Part shown: positions 1 through 10,379 of the stretch, in pieces
How the letters are laid out: every line of letters begins with the position of its first letter
Position numbering within the stretch: the first letter of the stretch is position 1
DNA from: Candidatus Eiseniibacteriota bacterium
Lineage (GTDB): Bacteria > Eisenbacteria > RBG-16-71-46
DNA: 64,000 nucleotides
Direction: 5' to 3'
Assembly: GCA_016178725.1 (NCBI GenBank)
Contig: JACOSV010000018.1
Coordinates: 29,518 to 93,517, forward strand
Position numbers and translations under genes: made by a program
The notes under the pieces: generated by a model
The model's input: only the letters and a program-made list of their open reading frames with translations
Databases searched by the model: none
Told to the model about the DNA's origin: nothing

Positions 1-2
1 CG

Positions 3-692
3 CGCCGAATCGGCTACGCGCACGAGGCGAGGAGCTTCATGCTCACGGAGGCCCTGCGCCGCCCGCCGCGCGGCGAGCTCCACTTGAGCCGCGAGTACCT
101 CGCGCTCGGCGCGCGGCTGGGCGCGCGCGAGGTCGCGCTTCCGAAGCTCGCGGTCCGCGCGGAGGCCCACGACGCGGCGCGGGCGCTGGTCGGCGAGGCG
201 GCGGCGGGGCGCGGCGTCGCCGTGATCGCGCCGCGGTCCGCATACGGTCCCGCGCGCCAGTGGCCGGCCGAGCGGTTCGCGGCGCTGGCGCGCGCGCTGA
301 TCGCGGGCGGCCGCACCGTGCTCGTCGCCGGAACCGGGGCGGAGGCCGACACCTGTGCCGCGGTCGCGGATGCCGCGGGCGAGGGGGCGCGCTCGATCGC
401 CGGGCGCACCACGCTGCCGGTGCTCGCGGCGCTCGTGGCGGCGGCGGACGTCGCCGTGTGCAACGACTCCGGTCTCGCCCACCTTGCGGGCGCGGTGGGG
501 ACGCCGACCGTCACGCTCTACGGCTCGACGTCGAGCGCGTGGACAACCGCTCTCGGCCCGCGCGTGCGCATCATCCAGCATCCGCCGGTCTGCTCGCCGT
601 GCTTCCGCCGCACGTGCGCGATCGGTTATCGGTGCCTCACGGCGATCGACGTCGCCGAGGTCGCCGGCGCCTGCCGGGCGATGACGAGATGA
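3..692 (+). CDS. Glycosyltransferase family 9 / ADP-heptose:LPS heptosyltransferase (C-terminal part, truncated by window start)
   Basis: ORF 39..692 is open to the window edge in frame; motifs VAVIAPRSAYGPARQWPAERFAALA, CNDSGLAHLAGAVGTPTVTLYGSTSS, CRRTCAIGYRCL typical of heptosyltransferase II-like GT9 proteins. Confidence 0.85.
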   Translation, partial: RRIGYAHEARSFMLTEALRRPPRGELHLSREYLALGARLGAREVALPKLAVRAEAHDAARALVGEAAAGRGVAVIAPRSAYGPARQWPAERFAALARALIAGGRTVLVAGTGAEADTCAAVADAAGEGARSIAGRTTLPVLAALVAAADVAVCNDSGLAHLAGAVGTPTVTLYGSTSSAWTTALGPRVRIIQHPPVCSPCFRRTCAIGYRCLTAIDVAEVAGACRAMTR

Positions 693-1738
693 GGATCGTC
701 GTGGTGGGAGGGACCGTCTCCGCCGACGACCGCATCGCGATCGCCGCGGCCGGGCTCGCGCTGCGCGGCCACGACGTGCGCTGGCTCGGCGCCGTGCCGG
801 CGGCGTTCCTCACCTCGGGCGTCGAGCCGGTCGGACTGCGCGCGCTGCCGGCCCTGCGGGCCGAGGTCGTGATCGGCGCGGACGCGCCGCGGCGGCTCGC
901 GATCGCCGCATGGCTCTCCGGCGCCGAGGCGATGGTGTTGACGACGACGAGCGAGCGCGCGGGGCGCTGGGGGTTCCTCGATCGGTTCGCGTGGTCCGCA
1001 ACCGCGTCTCTGGCGCTCGCGACCGACCATGACGCGCACGCGCTGGTGGACGGCCCGCGCGGCCTCGCGCGCGAGCGTGTCGGCCTCTGGCCCGACGGGA
1101 CGCCCGGAACGACACCCGACGCGGCGCATCCCGACACGGAAGTCCTGGAGCGCGCCGGCGAGCGCACCCTCGCCGGCCACCGCGCGAAGCGCCCGCGCCC
1201 GGCGGTGTTCGTGGACCGCGACGGCACGCTGATCCGCGAAGAGGGTTACCTCTCCGATCCGCGAAAGGTCGAGGTGCTGCCCGGCGTCGCGCGCGGCCTG
1301 CGCGCGCTGCTCGACGCGGGGATCCCCGTGGTGGTGGCGACCAACCAGTCGGGCATCGGCCGCGGCTACTACACCGCCGAGTCCGTCTACGAGGTGATGG
1401 CCGTGATGCGCCGCATGCTGCGCGCAGAGGGCGTCGAGCTCACGGCCATCTATCTCTGCCCGCACGCGCCCGGGGCCGGCTGCCCCTGCCGCAAGCCCCG
1501 TCCCGGACTGCTCGAGCGCGCGGCCGAGGATCTCGTGCTCGATCTCCCCGGCTCGGTGATGATCGGCGACAAGCTGAGCGACGTCGCGACCGGGCATCAC
1601 GCCGGGTCGCGCGGCGTGCTCGTGCGCACCGGCTACGGCGCCGCCGAGGAATCCGCGGCGCACGGTGCTGCGCGGGCGCCGGACGCCGTGGTCGACGACG
1701 TCGGGGTCGCGGCGGAGTGGGTGCTCGAGCGATCGTGA
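689..1738 (+). CDS. HAD-family D-glycero-D-manno-heptose-1,7-bisphosphate phosphatase (GmhB-like) with ~170 aa N-terminal extension resembling a glycosyltransferase Rossmann domain
   Basis: ATG at 689 overlaps upstream stop; HAD motif I VFVDRDGTLI, TNQSGIGRGYY, zinc motif CPHAPGAGCPCRKPRPG, MIGDKLSDV. Confidence 0.8.
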   Translation: MRIVVVGGTVSADDRIAIAAAGLALRGHDVRWLGAVPAAFLTSGVEPVGLRALPALRAEVVIGADAPRRLAIAAWLSGAEAMVLTTTSERAGRWGFLDRFAWSATASLALATDHDAHALVDGPRGLARERVGLWPDGTPGTTPDAAHPDTEVLERAGERTLAGHRAKRPRPAVFVDRDGTLIREEGYLSDPRKVEVLPGVARGLRALLDAGIPVVVATNQSGIGRGYYTAESVYEVMAVMRRMLRAEGVELTAIYLCPHAPGAGCPCRKPRPGLLERAAEDLVLDLPGSVMIGDKLSDVATGHHAGSRGVLVRTGYGAAEESAAHGAARAPDAVVDDVGVAAEWVLERS

Positions 1739-1775
1739 ACGGAGTGTTGCGCGCGCGTAGCGCGCGGGACCGGCG

Positions 1776-2852
1776 TCAATGCGTGCGGTCGAGGTCGATC
1801 CGGTAGTCGCCGCCCGAGGAGTCCCGTGTGTAGCGCAGCCGGTAGTCGGTGATGCGCAGCCGGTCCGGCGTGATCCAGTCGTCCTCGACCAGCTGGTCGA
1901 GCCGTTCGGGATACGCGCCGTGCTCGTGCCGGTAGAGCTCGAGCACCTGCCGCAGGTCGCGGATCTGGGCGGCGGCGAACACGTCGGGACCCGACGCCGC
2001 CGCCGAGGGCCGCGCCAGCCACCGGCCTCCGGCCAGCGCGCCGGCGACGATCGCCAGCCCCACGATGACCGCGACCGCCTCGCGGGCGAAGCGCAGACCT
2101 TGCGCCACCGGCGTGCGGGCGGCCTCGGGCTCGGGCGCGCCGGGATCGCGGCGCCCGACGAACTCGACCCACTCCGCCTCCATCAGCCGGTGGATGGCCT
2201 CATGCGCCTCGTATTCGGTGAGCGCGGCGGCGGCCACGACCTCGGCGACCGTGTGCTGGCCGTCGATGATGCCGAACAACTCGCGCTCCTCCTCGGAGAG
2301 CGAGGCGTCGGGATCCGGCAGGTCGCGCACGCCGAGGAGCTGATGCGGATCGGTGAACCGCGTACGGAAGCGCTTCTCCTCGTCCACGCGGCGCGCCGAC
2401 TCGATCAGGGCGCCCTCGGCGCTCAAGCGCACGAGTCGCGCGCCGGTCCAGGTGACGGCCGGGTCGAAGCGATACGTGCCGGCCTCCCAGTGGGCGAGGG
2501 TGAGCAGCGTGTCGAGGATCTGACGCTCGACGTAGCCGGCGAGCTCCTCCTGATCCATGTAGCGGCCGTTGAGGATCAGGTCCTCGAGGTCGCGCCCGGT
2601 CTCCTTGTGGATGGCGATCAGGCCGCGATACTGCTCGTCCGAGAAGCGCTGGATCGTGCGCAGGAATTCCACGAGCGGATCGTCGCGCTTCATGCCCGGC
2701 TCGCGCGCCGAGACCACGCGGCCGTCGTGAACGTAGACGACGCAGCGTTCGGCGTCCTTCTCGAGCAGCAGGCATCCGGTTTTCTTCTGGGTCCCGAGGA
2801 GCTGCAGGATTTCGGACACCGAGAAGTCGCGGAGATTGCCCTGGAGCGCCAT
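1776..2852 (-). CDS. DUF4388 (PATAN-like) domain protein with TM segment and C-terminal pseudopilin-like region
   Basis: [49 protein letters not shown] is the DUF4388 signature; start taken at the internal ATG (CAT at 2850-2852), not the longer ORF start. Confidence 0.75.
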   Translation of the reverse strand: MALQGNLRDFSVSEILQLLGTQKKTGCLLLEKDAERCVVYVHDGRVVSAREPGMKRDDPLVEFLRTIQRFSDEQYRGLIAIHKETGRDLEDLILNGRYMDQEELAGYVERQILDTLLTLAHWEAGTYRFDPAVTWTGARLVRLSAEGALIESARRVDEEKRFRTRFTDPHQLLGVRDLPDPDASLSEEERELFGIIDGQHTVAEVVAAAALTEYEAHEAIHRLMEAEWVEFVGRRDPGAPEPEAARTPVAQGLRFAREAVAVIVGLAIVAGALAGGRWLARPSAAASGPDVFAAAQIRDLRQVLELYRHEHGAYPERLDQLVEDDWITPDRLRITDYRLRYTRDSSGGDYRIDLDRTH

Positions 2853-2860
2853 GCGTTCGC

Positions 2861-4966
2861 CTACGCGGCCCTGGCCGTGGTGGTGGTGGCCTGCGTCGGC
2901 CGGCTGCGCACCGGCGAGACGAGTGCCGCGGCGCGGCGGGCTTCGCCCGCGGCCACCCCGAAGTAGCTCAGGATCGAGAAGGCGTAGAGCGCCGCCCAGG
3001 AGGCGAGGATCAGGATCGGCGAGAGGACGCTGCCGGAGCCGGTCGGCGACTGGAACGTGAACGGCGCGTGGACGCCGAGCCACGGCGCCGAGAGCAGCAC
3101 CATGCCGCTCGTGATGGCGAGCGCGCGGAAGCCGCGGTGGAACGCGAGCAGCCCGAATCCCGGGATCAGCGCCGCGAGCGTCGTGCGCGTCAGGCGCTGC
3201 GAGCGCTCGACCGCGAGCCGGCGGCGGCCGAGCAGCACGCGGCTGAACTCCGCACTCTCGGCCCGTCCGGCCTCGCCGCCGCATGCCGGGCACAGCGCGA
3301 GCTCACGGCGGCGCTGGGCGCAGCGGCGGCAGATGATCCGGCCGCAGTTGTGGCAGGGGCGGAGCGGCGCGACCTTCTGCCAGCGCAGGCCCATGGTGAC
3401 GCTCGCGAGCGCGACGATGGCGACGAGGAGCGAGAAGCGCCAGCCCGCCGACTCGACGTGGCCGCGCCACGCCGCCGGCGTCGCGGCGACGCCCGCGCCG
3501 CGGCCGTCGAGCACGATCGTCCACAGCGTGCGCGGTGCGAGCCACTCGTCCGCGAGCGGCATCGTGCCGTCGTCGGTGCCGAGCGCCTGCTGGCCCTTCA
3601 CCAGATCGAAGTCGATCGCCGACGCCTTCGCCGCCGCCTCGGTCGCGTCGTGATACTCGAACTGGCGCGTGTAGACCTGCGAGAGGTTGAACCACGCGGA
3701 GGCGTTCTCGGGCTGGATCGCGACGGCGCGGCGGTAGAGCCCGATCGCCTCGTCGAGCCGGCCCTCGGCGACGAGCACGTTGGCGAGGTTGTTCAGCACG
3801 CGGTCGTTCTTCGGCCACAGCGACGACGCGCGCCGGTACGCGGTCTCGGCGGTCGCGAGGTCGCCGCCCTGCCGCGCCGTCCAACCGAGACCGAACTGGA
3901 CCGCGGGGTTGTCGGGCGCCGTCGTCGCGAGGTTCGCGAGCTCCGCGCCGCGCTCCGGCGTCCACGCCTCATCCTGCAGCTCGGCCACGCCGTAGAGCGG
4001 CGCCTGATCCACGCGCAGCGGCGCCGCGAGACGGCCGAGCACGCCGCTCGCGAGGGGGATCGCGATGAGCGTCATGACGAGCAGCGCGTAGAGCGTGCGC
4101 TCGCGCGAGCGCAGTACGGGCCACACGAGCCCGAGCAGCAGCACCGCGGGCAGCGCAAGGCCGACGCCGCACGCGAACGGCAGCGCGAGCAGCACCCACG
4201 CCCAGAGGCGGGCGGAGCCCGGCGACAGCAGACGCGCGACACGCTCCTGCCAGAGGTGGCGCAGCTCGGCCTGGCGCAGCACGACGAGCGCGAGCCCCGT
4301 CGCCACGAGCCCGACGAACAGCGCATGCATCGCGAAGAACGCCAGGTTCGCGACCAGCTCGATCTGGAGCAGGAAGCTGCGGCGGACGATGTCGAGGGCG
4401 ACGCCGTAGTGCATGAGCGTCTGACCCGGATCGCGGAGAACGCTCCACGAGGCGAGCGTCAGGTGCGGCGTCACGAAGCCCGGATCGAGATCGGCCGCGC
4501 CGCGGATCAGGCGCACCGCTTCCTGATACTGGCCCGCGCGCTCGGCGATCAGTCCGCGGCGAAAGAAGAGACGCGCCTCGTCGGGCATCGCGGGGCGATG
4601 CTGCGCGCGCTTGTACGCGAGCCACGCGTCGAGGTCATGAAGGTCGGAGGGAGGCGCCGCGGATTCCGAGGTGGTGGACGCCGCGGCCGAGGCCGGCGTC
4701 GCGGCATCTGCGGAAGGCGTCGCCGCAGCCCCATCGCCGGGATTCGCCGCCGGCGTCGTGACGGCCGCCTCGGCGACCGTCGTCGACGGCGCCATCGCGT
4801 CCACGGTGGGATCGCTGGTCGAATCGGCGCGGACGATGGACGCCGTGCACAAGGCTGCGGCCATGCCGAGGGATGCGGTCCACGCGAGCGTCGCGGCCCA
4901 TGCGCCCGCGTGCGTTCGCCGCGCGCGCCTGATCCGAAGCGCGCCCGTGGAGTCGATCGAGGCCAT
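2861..4966 (-). CDS. TPR-repeat multi-pass membrane protein with zinc-ribbon-like cysteine cluster
   Basis: Signal-like N-terminus; TPR segments ([75 protein letters not shown]); [27 protein letters not shown]; several hydrophobic segments. Confidence 0.7.
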   Translation of the reverse strand: MASIDSTGALRIRRARRTHAGAWAATLAWTASLGMAAALCTASIVRADSTSDPTVDAMAPSTTVAEAAVTTPAANPGDGAAATPSADAATPASAAASTTSESAAPPSDLHDLDAWLAYKRAQHRPAMPDEARLFFRRGLIAERAGQYQEAVRLIRGAADLDPGFVTPHLTLASWSVLRDPGQTLMHYGVALDIVRRSFLLQIELVANLAFFAMHALFVGLVATGLALVVLRQAELRHLWQERVARLLSPGSARLWAWVLLALPFACGVGLALPAVLLLGLVWPVLRSRERTLYALLVMTLIAIPLASGVLGRLAAPLRVDQAPLYGVAELQDEAWTPERGAELANLATTAPDNPAVQFGLGWTARQGGDLATAETAYRRASSLWPKNDRVLNNLANVLVAEGRLDEAIGLYRRAVAIQPENASAWFNLSQVYTRQFEYHDATEAAAKASAIDFDLVKGQQALGTDDGTMPLADEWLAPRTLWTIVLDGRGAGVAATPAAWRGHVESAGWRFSLLVAIVALASVTMGLRWQKVAPLRPCHNCGRIICRRCAQRRRELALCPACGGEAGRAESAEFSRVLLGRRRLAVERSQRLTRTTLAALIPGFGLLAFHRGFRALAITSGMVLLSAPWLGVHAPFTFQSPTGSGSVLSPILILASWAALYAFSILSYFGVAAGEARRAAALVSPVRSRPTQATTTTARAA

Positions 4967-4979
4967 GGTTCGCAGTCCC

Positions 4980-5008
4980 TTGACAGTGGCGGAAGGCGTC
5001 CTTACGTT
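4980..5008 (+). promoter_or_regulatory. Sigma70-like promoter candidate upstream of asnS (TTGACA-N17-TACGTT)
   Basis: TTGACA at 4980-4985, 17-nt spacer, TACGTT at 5003-5008. Confidence 0.4.
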
Positions 5009-5155
5009 GCCGCGAGTTCGCTAGCCGTTATCGGCCCCGCGCGCCGGGCGCTTAACCGCTTTGTGCGCCGGCGCGGGCGGGCAACTCGCGCGCCGCCTTT
5101 CGGTTCCCGGCATCCCGGAGTCCGGCTCGCGCGCCTTCGGACCCGGAGTCTTCGC

Positions 5156-6472
5156 GTGACGTCTTCACCCGGCGCAACCGTTCCCTGGATCCGGATCCGC
5201 GAGGCGTCGGCGCACCTCGGCGCCGACGTCGAGGTGCGCGGCTGGCTCGCGCACCGCCGCTCGAGCGGCAAGGTCCAGTTCCTCGTCGTCCGCGACGGCA
5301 GCGGGACGATGCAGTGTGTCGCGGGCCGCAACGACGTGAGCCCCGAGGCCTGGCAGGCACTCGAGACGCTGACACAGGAATCGTCGCTCATCGTCCGCGG
5401 CCGCCTGCGCGCCGACGCGCGCTCGCCGGGCGGCGTCGAGATGGGGCTCCAATCGGTCGAGATCGTCGCGATCGCCGAGGGCTACCCGATCACGCCCAAG
5501 GAGCACGGCACCGACTTCCTGATGGATCACCGGCACCTGTGGCTGCGCTCGCCGCGCCAGCAGGCGATCCTCACGATCCGCGCCGAGATCGTTCAGGCGT
5601 TCCGCGACTTCATGCACGGCGAGGGATTCCTGCTCGTCGATGCGCCGATCTTCACACCCAACGCATGCGAGGGGACGACGACGCTGTTCGAGACGCAGTA
5701 CTTCGATGAGCGCGCGTACCTGACGCAGAGCGGGCAGCTCTACGCCGAGGCCGCGGCGATGGCGTTCGGTCGCGTCTACTGCTTCGGGCCGGCGTTCCGC
5801 GCCGAGAAGAGCAAGACGCGCCGCCACCTGATCGAGTTCTGGATGATGGAGCCCGAGTGGGCGTTCGCGACGCTCGAGGACGTGATCGGACTCGAGGAGC
5901 GGCTGCTGGTGTATGTCGTGGGCCGCGTGCTCGAGCGGAACGCCGAGGCGCTGAAGACGGTCGAGCGCGACGTGACGAAGCTCGCGCGCGTTCGCGCGCC
6001 GTTCGCGCGCATCCACTACAACGACGCCGTGGCGCGGCTCCACGCCGCCGGGCAGGCGTTCGAGTGGGGCGGCGATTTCGGCGGGACGGACGAGACGATC
6101 CTCGCCGAGCAGTTCGAGACGCCGGTGTTCGTCACGCACTATCCGGCGGCGGTGAAGGCGTTCTACATGGAGCCGGATCCCGCCGATCCCAGGCTCAGTC
6201 TCTCGTGCGACTGCCTCGCGCCCGAGGGCTACGGCGAGATCATCGGCGGCGGGCAGCGCATGGCCTCGCTCGATCTGCTGACGCGGCGCATCGACGAGCA
6301 CGGCCTGCCGCAGGAGGCGTTCGAGTGGTACAAGGACCTGCGGCGTTACGGATCGGTTCCGCACGCGGGCTTCGGCATCGGTGTCGAGCGCACGCTGGCG
6401 TGGATCGCCGGGCTCGATCACGTGCGCGAGACGATTCCGTTCCCGCGCATGCTCTACCGGCTGCGGCCCTGA
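5156..6472 (+). CDS. asnS: Asparaginyl-tRNA synthetase
   Basis: GTG start in frame of ORF 3068..6472; OB-fold ([29 protein letters not shown]), [52 protein letters not shown]. Confidence 0.93.
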   Translation: MTSSPGATVPWIRIREASAHLGADVEVRGWLAHRRSSGKVQFLVVRDGSGTMQCVAGRNDVSPEAWQALETLTQESSLIVRGRLRADARSPGGVEMGLQSVEIVAIAEGYPITPKEHGTDFLMDHRHLWLRSPRQQAILTIRAEIVQAFRDFMHGEGFLLVDAPIFTPNACEGTTTLFETQYFDERAYLTQSGQLYAEAAAMAFGRVYCFGPAFRAEKSKTRRHLIEFWMMEPEWAFATLEDVIGLEERLLVYVVGRVLERNAEALKTVERDVTKLARVRAPFARIHYNDAVARLHAAGQAFEWGGDFGGTDETILAEQFETPVFVTHYPAAVKAFYMEPDPADPRLSLSCDCLAPEGYGEIIGGGQRMASLDLLTRRIDEHGLPQEAFEWYKDLRRYGSVPHAGFGIGVERTLAWIAGLDHVRETIPFPRMLYRLRP

Positions 6473-6480
6473 AACGGCCG

Positions 6481-6504
6481 GGCCGCCGCCCGAAGGCGGC
6501 GGCC
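6481..6504. other. Perfect 10-bp hairpin (ggccgccgcc-cgaa-ggcggcggcc) 3' of asnS
   Basis: Exact inverted repeat with 4-nt loop; no U tract, so not called as an intrinsic terminator. Confidence 0.5.
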
Positions 6505-6737
6505 GCGACCTACGATCGAGGAGTCCGGTCCGCCCCAGCGAGAGGTGGATGGAATGCGCGCCTCGCGGGATGCCGACATCGCAGGGATGCGTGCGCGCTT
6601 CCGGAGGACTCCCCGAAACCGTGGCGACCGCGAGGTACCGGTCGCCGGGACCGGGGATTCTAGGACGGCCGAGGTCGGTTCGCGAGGGGTTTCCGCGTCG
6701 CTCCGCCGCCTCACGGGGGGCGCCCGCGCCACGGTTC

Positions 6738-6766
6738 TTGACAGTCCCGGAAGCCGACTCTAGTGT
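6738..6766 (+). promoter_or_regulatory. Sigma70-like promoter candidate (TTGACA-N17-TAGTGT)
   Basis: TTGACA 6738-6743, 17-nt spacer, TAGTGT 6761-6766, just upstream of the PBP/TPR/STAS/Exb operon. Confidence 0.55.
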
Positions 6767-6835
6767 GCCGCGCTGCCCGCGAGCGTAGAAGGCGGGGCGT
6801 GCGACGGACGCGACCACGGGAAAGCGGAGCAACCA

Positions 6836-7813
6836 TTGATTGACAAGGGCCTCCGCGGCTTCCTAGACTTCTCGACCTTCGATGCTCCGGGTTTCGGCCG
6901 CCGGCTTCTCGGCTTCGCGGCTGGACCGCTGACGATCGCCGCCCTGCTTTGCGGCTGCTCCCCGCAGCGCCCCGGCCGGGCAGTGGAAGACTCGATCACC
7001 AGCGGGCGTATCTCCATCGTCTGTGCTCCGGATCTCGAGCCGTTGATCCGGCGTGAGCGCGGGGCGTTCGTCGCGCTCTACCCGGACGCCGCGGTCGAGA
7101 TCCGGGCCGGCGCGTCGCGCGAGGCGATCCGCGCGCTGTTCGCGGCCGAGTGCGACGTGGCGGCGATCGCGCGCGAGCTCGAAAGCGAGGAACGCGGCGC
7201 GGCGCTTCGCGGAGGGCTGGAGCTGGAGGGCTATCGGTTCGGGCGGGACGGGGTCGCGGTGGTGGTGCATCCGGGGAATCCGGTGCAGAACATCGCGCTG
7301 GACGACCTGCGCGGCATCTACGCCGGCCGGGTGAAGGCGTGGAGCGAGGTCGGCGGCGCGAACCTTGCGGTGCGTCCGGTGTTCCAGGCGCCGGGAGCGG
7401 ACATCACGACGTTCTTCGCGCAGCGGGTGATGCAGGGGGAACAGGTGCAGGTGCCGGTGGTGTATGAAGACTCGGATTCCGACGTGGTCGCCTACGTCGC
7501 GGCCCATCCCGAGGCGATCGGCTTCGTGTCGCTCGCCTGGGCCGACCGCGGCGTACGCGCGTTGCGCGTTGCCTCGCTCAAGGGCCTGCCGTTCTGGAAG
7601 CCGGATCCAGAGACGGTGTACGGCGGCGATTATCCGCTCACCCGCTTCATGAACCTCTACGCCCGCCCCGGCGGACGGGCGCTCGCCAACGGATTCATCA
7701 CGTACGTGACGAGCCGCGACGGCCAGCAGCTGGTGCACGAGCAGGGGCTCGTCCCAACCGCGGTGCCGGTGCGCTTCGTGCGGCGTTCGTCGATGCTGGG
7801 GAGTCACCATTGA
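6836..7813 (+). CDS. PstS-like periplasmic substrate-binding lipoprotein
   Basis: Lipobox-like LLCGCS; PBP-type motifs GVAVVVHPGNPVQNIALDDLRGIYAGRVKAWSEVGG, GFVSLAW, YPLTRFMNLYARPGG; TTG start. Confidence 0.8.
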   Translation: MIDKGLRGFLDFSTFDAPGFGRRLLGFAAGPLTIAALLCGCSPQRPGRAVEDSITSGRISIVCAPDLEPLIRRERGAFVALYPDAAVEIRAGASREAIRALFAAECDVAAIARELESEERGAALRGGLELEGYRFGRDGVAVVVHPGNPVQNIALDDLRGIYAGRVKAWSEVGGANLAVRPVFQAPGADITTFFAQRVMQGEQVQVPVVYEDSDSDVVAYVAAHPEAIGFVSLAWADRGVRALRVASLKGLPFWKPDPETVYGGDYPLTRFMNLYARPGGRALANGFITYVTSRDGQQLVHEQGLVPTAVPVRFVRRSSMLGSHH

Positions 7814-9633
7814 ACATACAGAGGAGGGGATCGCTCCTGAAGAGACGAGAGCTGAATCGCGCGCCGCACGCGGCATGGATGACGATCGCGTGCATGGTCG
7901 TCGCGCTGGGCGCCGCGGGCGCGGCCCGCGCCGACGACCTCAAGGACGCCCAGACGGCGCTCAAGGCGGGCCGCTACGACGACGCCGCTGCCCTGTTCGA
8001 GAAGGCGGCGGGCCAGGGCTATGCCGCCGGTCGCGCGGGCGTCGGTCAAGTGTGGCTGCGCCGCCGGCAGCTCGACAAGGCGATGGATCAGTTCCAGCTC
8101 GCCCAGAAGATGGATGCCGGATTCGCGCTCTCGTACTGGGGGCAGGGCGAGGTGCTGCGCCTCGAGGACAAGTGCGGCGACGCGATCCCGCTCTACCAGA
8201 AGGCGACCGAGCTCGACCGCAAGTTCCCCGAGGCCGAGCTCGCGCTCGGCGACTGCTACGTGCAGACCCGGCAGTTCGACAAGGGGGTCGCGGCGCTCAC
8301 GGTCGGTCTCGGCTGGGGCACGAAGTGGCGGCCGCGCTTCCTCACGGCGCTCGGACGCGCCGAGGAGTCGCGCGATTCGCTGCGCGCCGCCGGCATCTAC
8401 TTCACCACCGCGCGGCAGGAGGCGCCCGACGACGCGACCGTGCTCAAGGAGCTCGGTGAGTTCTACTTCCGGCGCGGCACGTGGGCGCTCGCCATCCAGG
8501 AGTGCCAGGCGGCGGTCGATCTCGACTCGACCGACATCGACATCCGCTTCGCGCTCGGTCAGGCGCTCTTCTACGACCAGCGGTACAACGACGCGCTCGA
8601 CCAGTACCTGTGGGTGACCCGGCGCGACGCCGATTACGCGCCGGCGCAGCTCGCGCTCGGCAACCTGCTCTTCCTCTCGGGCGCCGCCGACGTCAAGCGC
8701 TACGCCGAGGCGCGCGGCCCGCTCGAGGTCTACACGCGGCTCAAGCCCAACGACCCGAAGGGTTGGAGCCTCCTCGGACGCAGCGATTACTACACGCACC
8801 GACCCGAAGCGCTGGCCGAGCTGCAGAAGGCCGAGCAGCTCGGCGACAAGAGCAAGGAGATGTACACGGTGCTCGGCCGCTACTACGCCGACCAGAAGGA
8901 CTGGGCCAAGGCGCTCGATTTCTTCGGCCGCGGCGATCCCACTCCGCGCGACCTGCTGCTCATCGGGCAGATGTTCGTGTTTCAGAACAATCAGTCGGGC
9001 GCCGACTCGATCTACAAGGCGATCATCGCGCGCGACTCGACCACGAGCGACGCCAAGTTCGCGATGACCGAGCTCGGCAAGGGACGCTTCCGCGCGAAGG
9101 ACTATCCGGGGGCGATCGCGACGCTCAACCGGCGAATCGCGCTTGACCCGAACAGCGGCGAGGCTTACTACTACATCGGTTTGTCGTATAAGGAGATGAA
9201 GCAGTACCCGGAAGCCTTGGACGCGCTGCGCAGGTCGGCGGCGGTCGACTCCGCCAAGGGCGAGCGCCACTTCTGGCTGGGCATTCTCTACGCGCAGCAG
9301 AAGGACGACGAGAACGCGCGGGCGTCGCTCGAGCGTTCGGTCGCGCTCGACTCCACCAGCAAGACGGCGGGCGTCGCCTACCGGCAACTGGGCTACTATC
9401 GTCTCCTGCAGAAGGATTGGACCGGCGCGATCACGCTGCTCGAGCGCGCCGTCTCGCTCAACGATCAGGACGTTCAGGCGATGGTCTGGCTCGGACAGGC
9501 CTGGCAGAACAGGGGCGATCGGGCGAAGGCCGCCGAGTGGTACAACAAGGCGCTCAAGGTCGATCCGAATCAGCCGGACGCGAAGAAGGGTCTGCAGATT
9601 CTCCAGGCCCCGCCCAAGGGAGGAACGAAATGA
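7810..9633 (+). CDS. Tetratricopeptide repeat protein, exported
   Basis: Signal peptide-like N-terminus; many TPR motifs (e.g. PNSGEAYYYIGLSYKEMKQYPEALDALRRSAAVD); start overlaps previous stop (TTGA). Confidence 0.85.
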   Translation: MNIQRRGSLLKRRELNRAPHAAWMTIACMVVALGAAGAARADDLKDAQTALKAGRYDDAAALFEKAAGQGYAAGRAGVGQVWLRRRQLDKAMDQFQLAQKMDAGFALSYWGQGEVLRLEDKCGDAIPLYQKATELDRKFPEAELALGDCYVQTRQFDKGVAALTVGLGWGTKWRPRFLTALGRAEESRDSLRAAGIYFTTARQEAPDDATVLKELGEFYFRRGTWALAIQECQAAVDLDSTDIDIRFALGQALFYDQRYNDALDQYLWVTRRDADYAPAQLALGNLLFLSGAADVKRYAEARGPLEVYTRLKPNDPKGWSLLGRSDYYTHRPEALAELQKAEQLGDKSKEMYTVLGRYYADQKDWAKALDFFGRGDPTPRDLLLIGQMFVFQNNQSGADSIYKAIIARDSTTSDAKFAMTELGKGRFRAKDYPGAIATLNRRIALDPNSGEAYYYIGLSYKEMKQYPEALDALRRSAAVDSAKGERHFWLGILYAQQKDDENARASLERSVALDSTSKTAGVAYRQLGYYRLLQKDWTGAITLLERAVSLNDQDVQAMVWLGQAWQNRGDRAKAAEWYNKALKVDPNQPDAKKGLQILQAPPKGGTK

Positions 9634-9977
9634 AGCAGCGGCAGGTGGAGAGCATCGCCATCCTCACCCCCAAGGGCTACTTGAGCGGCGGGGACGAAAC
9701 CGACGAGCTCGAGCGCGTCATCAAGACGCTGGGCGAGGGCGGAAACAAGAGCCTGATCATCAACCTGAGCGAGACCCAGCACCTCAACTCGACCGCGCTC
9801 GGCGTCCTCATCTCGGCCCACTCCAGCTACGTCCGCCGCGGCGGGCAGATGAAGCTCTGTGCCGTGGACAAGCGGATCGAAAACATCTTCGTCATCACCA
9901 AGCTGTCGCTCGTCTTCGACGTGTTCCCGAGCGAAGAGCAGGCGATCGCGAGCTTCGCGGAATCGAAGCCCGTCTAG
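9630..9977 (+). CDS. STAS-domain protein (anti-sigma factor antagonist family)
   Basis: SLIINLSETQHLNSTALGVLISAHSSYVRRGGQMKLCAVDKRIENIF; overlaps upstream stop. Confidence 0.85.
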   Translation: MKQRQVESIAILTPKGYLSGGDETDELERVIKTLGEGGNKSLIINLSETQHLNSTALGVLISAHSSYVRRGGQMKLCAVDKRIENIFVITKLSLVFDVFPSEEQAIASFAESKPV

Positions 9978-10004
9978 TCGCGGCCTCGGGGAGGGCATGA
10001 TCGC

Positions 10005-10364
10005 GTGGCGATCCGGCGCAGACAGATCGACAGCATCGTCATCCTGTATCCGAAGGGCAGCTTCTTCGGCGACCAGGAGACGGACGATCTGCAGAAGGCG
10101 ATCATGGACGAGGCGGCCGGCAGCAACACCCGGCTGGTCCTCAACATGACCGAGTGCCAGACGCTCAACTCGATCGCGATCGGCGCGCTGATGCGCGGCT
10201 ACTCGAACTACAAGGGGCGCGGCGGCGAGATCAAGCTGTGCGGTCTCGGCAAGCGCCTCCTGGATCTGTTCACGATGACCAAGCTGATCCGTGTTTTCGA
10301 CCACCACGCCACGGAGGAGCAGGCGCTCGCGGCGTTCGCCGCGGGGGCTGCGCCGCCGGTCTAG
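10005..10364 (+). CDS. STAS-domain protein (anti-sigma factor antagonist family)
   Basis: RLVLNMTECQTLNSIAIGALMRGYSNYKGRGGEIKLCGLGKRLLDLF; GTG start. Confidence 0.83.
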   Translation: MAIRRRQIDSIVILYPKGSFFGDQETDDLQKAIMDEAAGSNTRLVLNMTECQTLNSIAIGALMRGYSNYKGRGGEIKLCGLGKRLLDLFTMTKLIRVFDHHATEEQALAAFAAGAAPPV

Positions 10365-10379
10365 GAGGACACTCGCGCA

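Noticed and set aside
3068-5155. N-terminal ~700 aa of ORF 3068..6472 as part of asnS
   Set aside because: That portion is antisense to the TPR/zinc-ribbon gene and low complexity; AsnRS homology begins near the GTG at 5156.
6481-6504. Intrinsic terminator after asnS
   Set aside because: Perfect hairpin but no following T-run; reported only as a hairpin.
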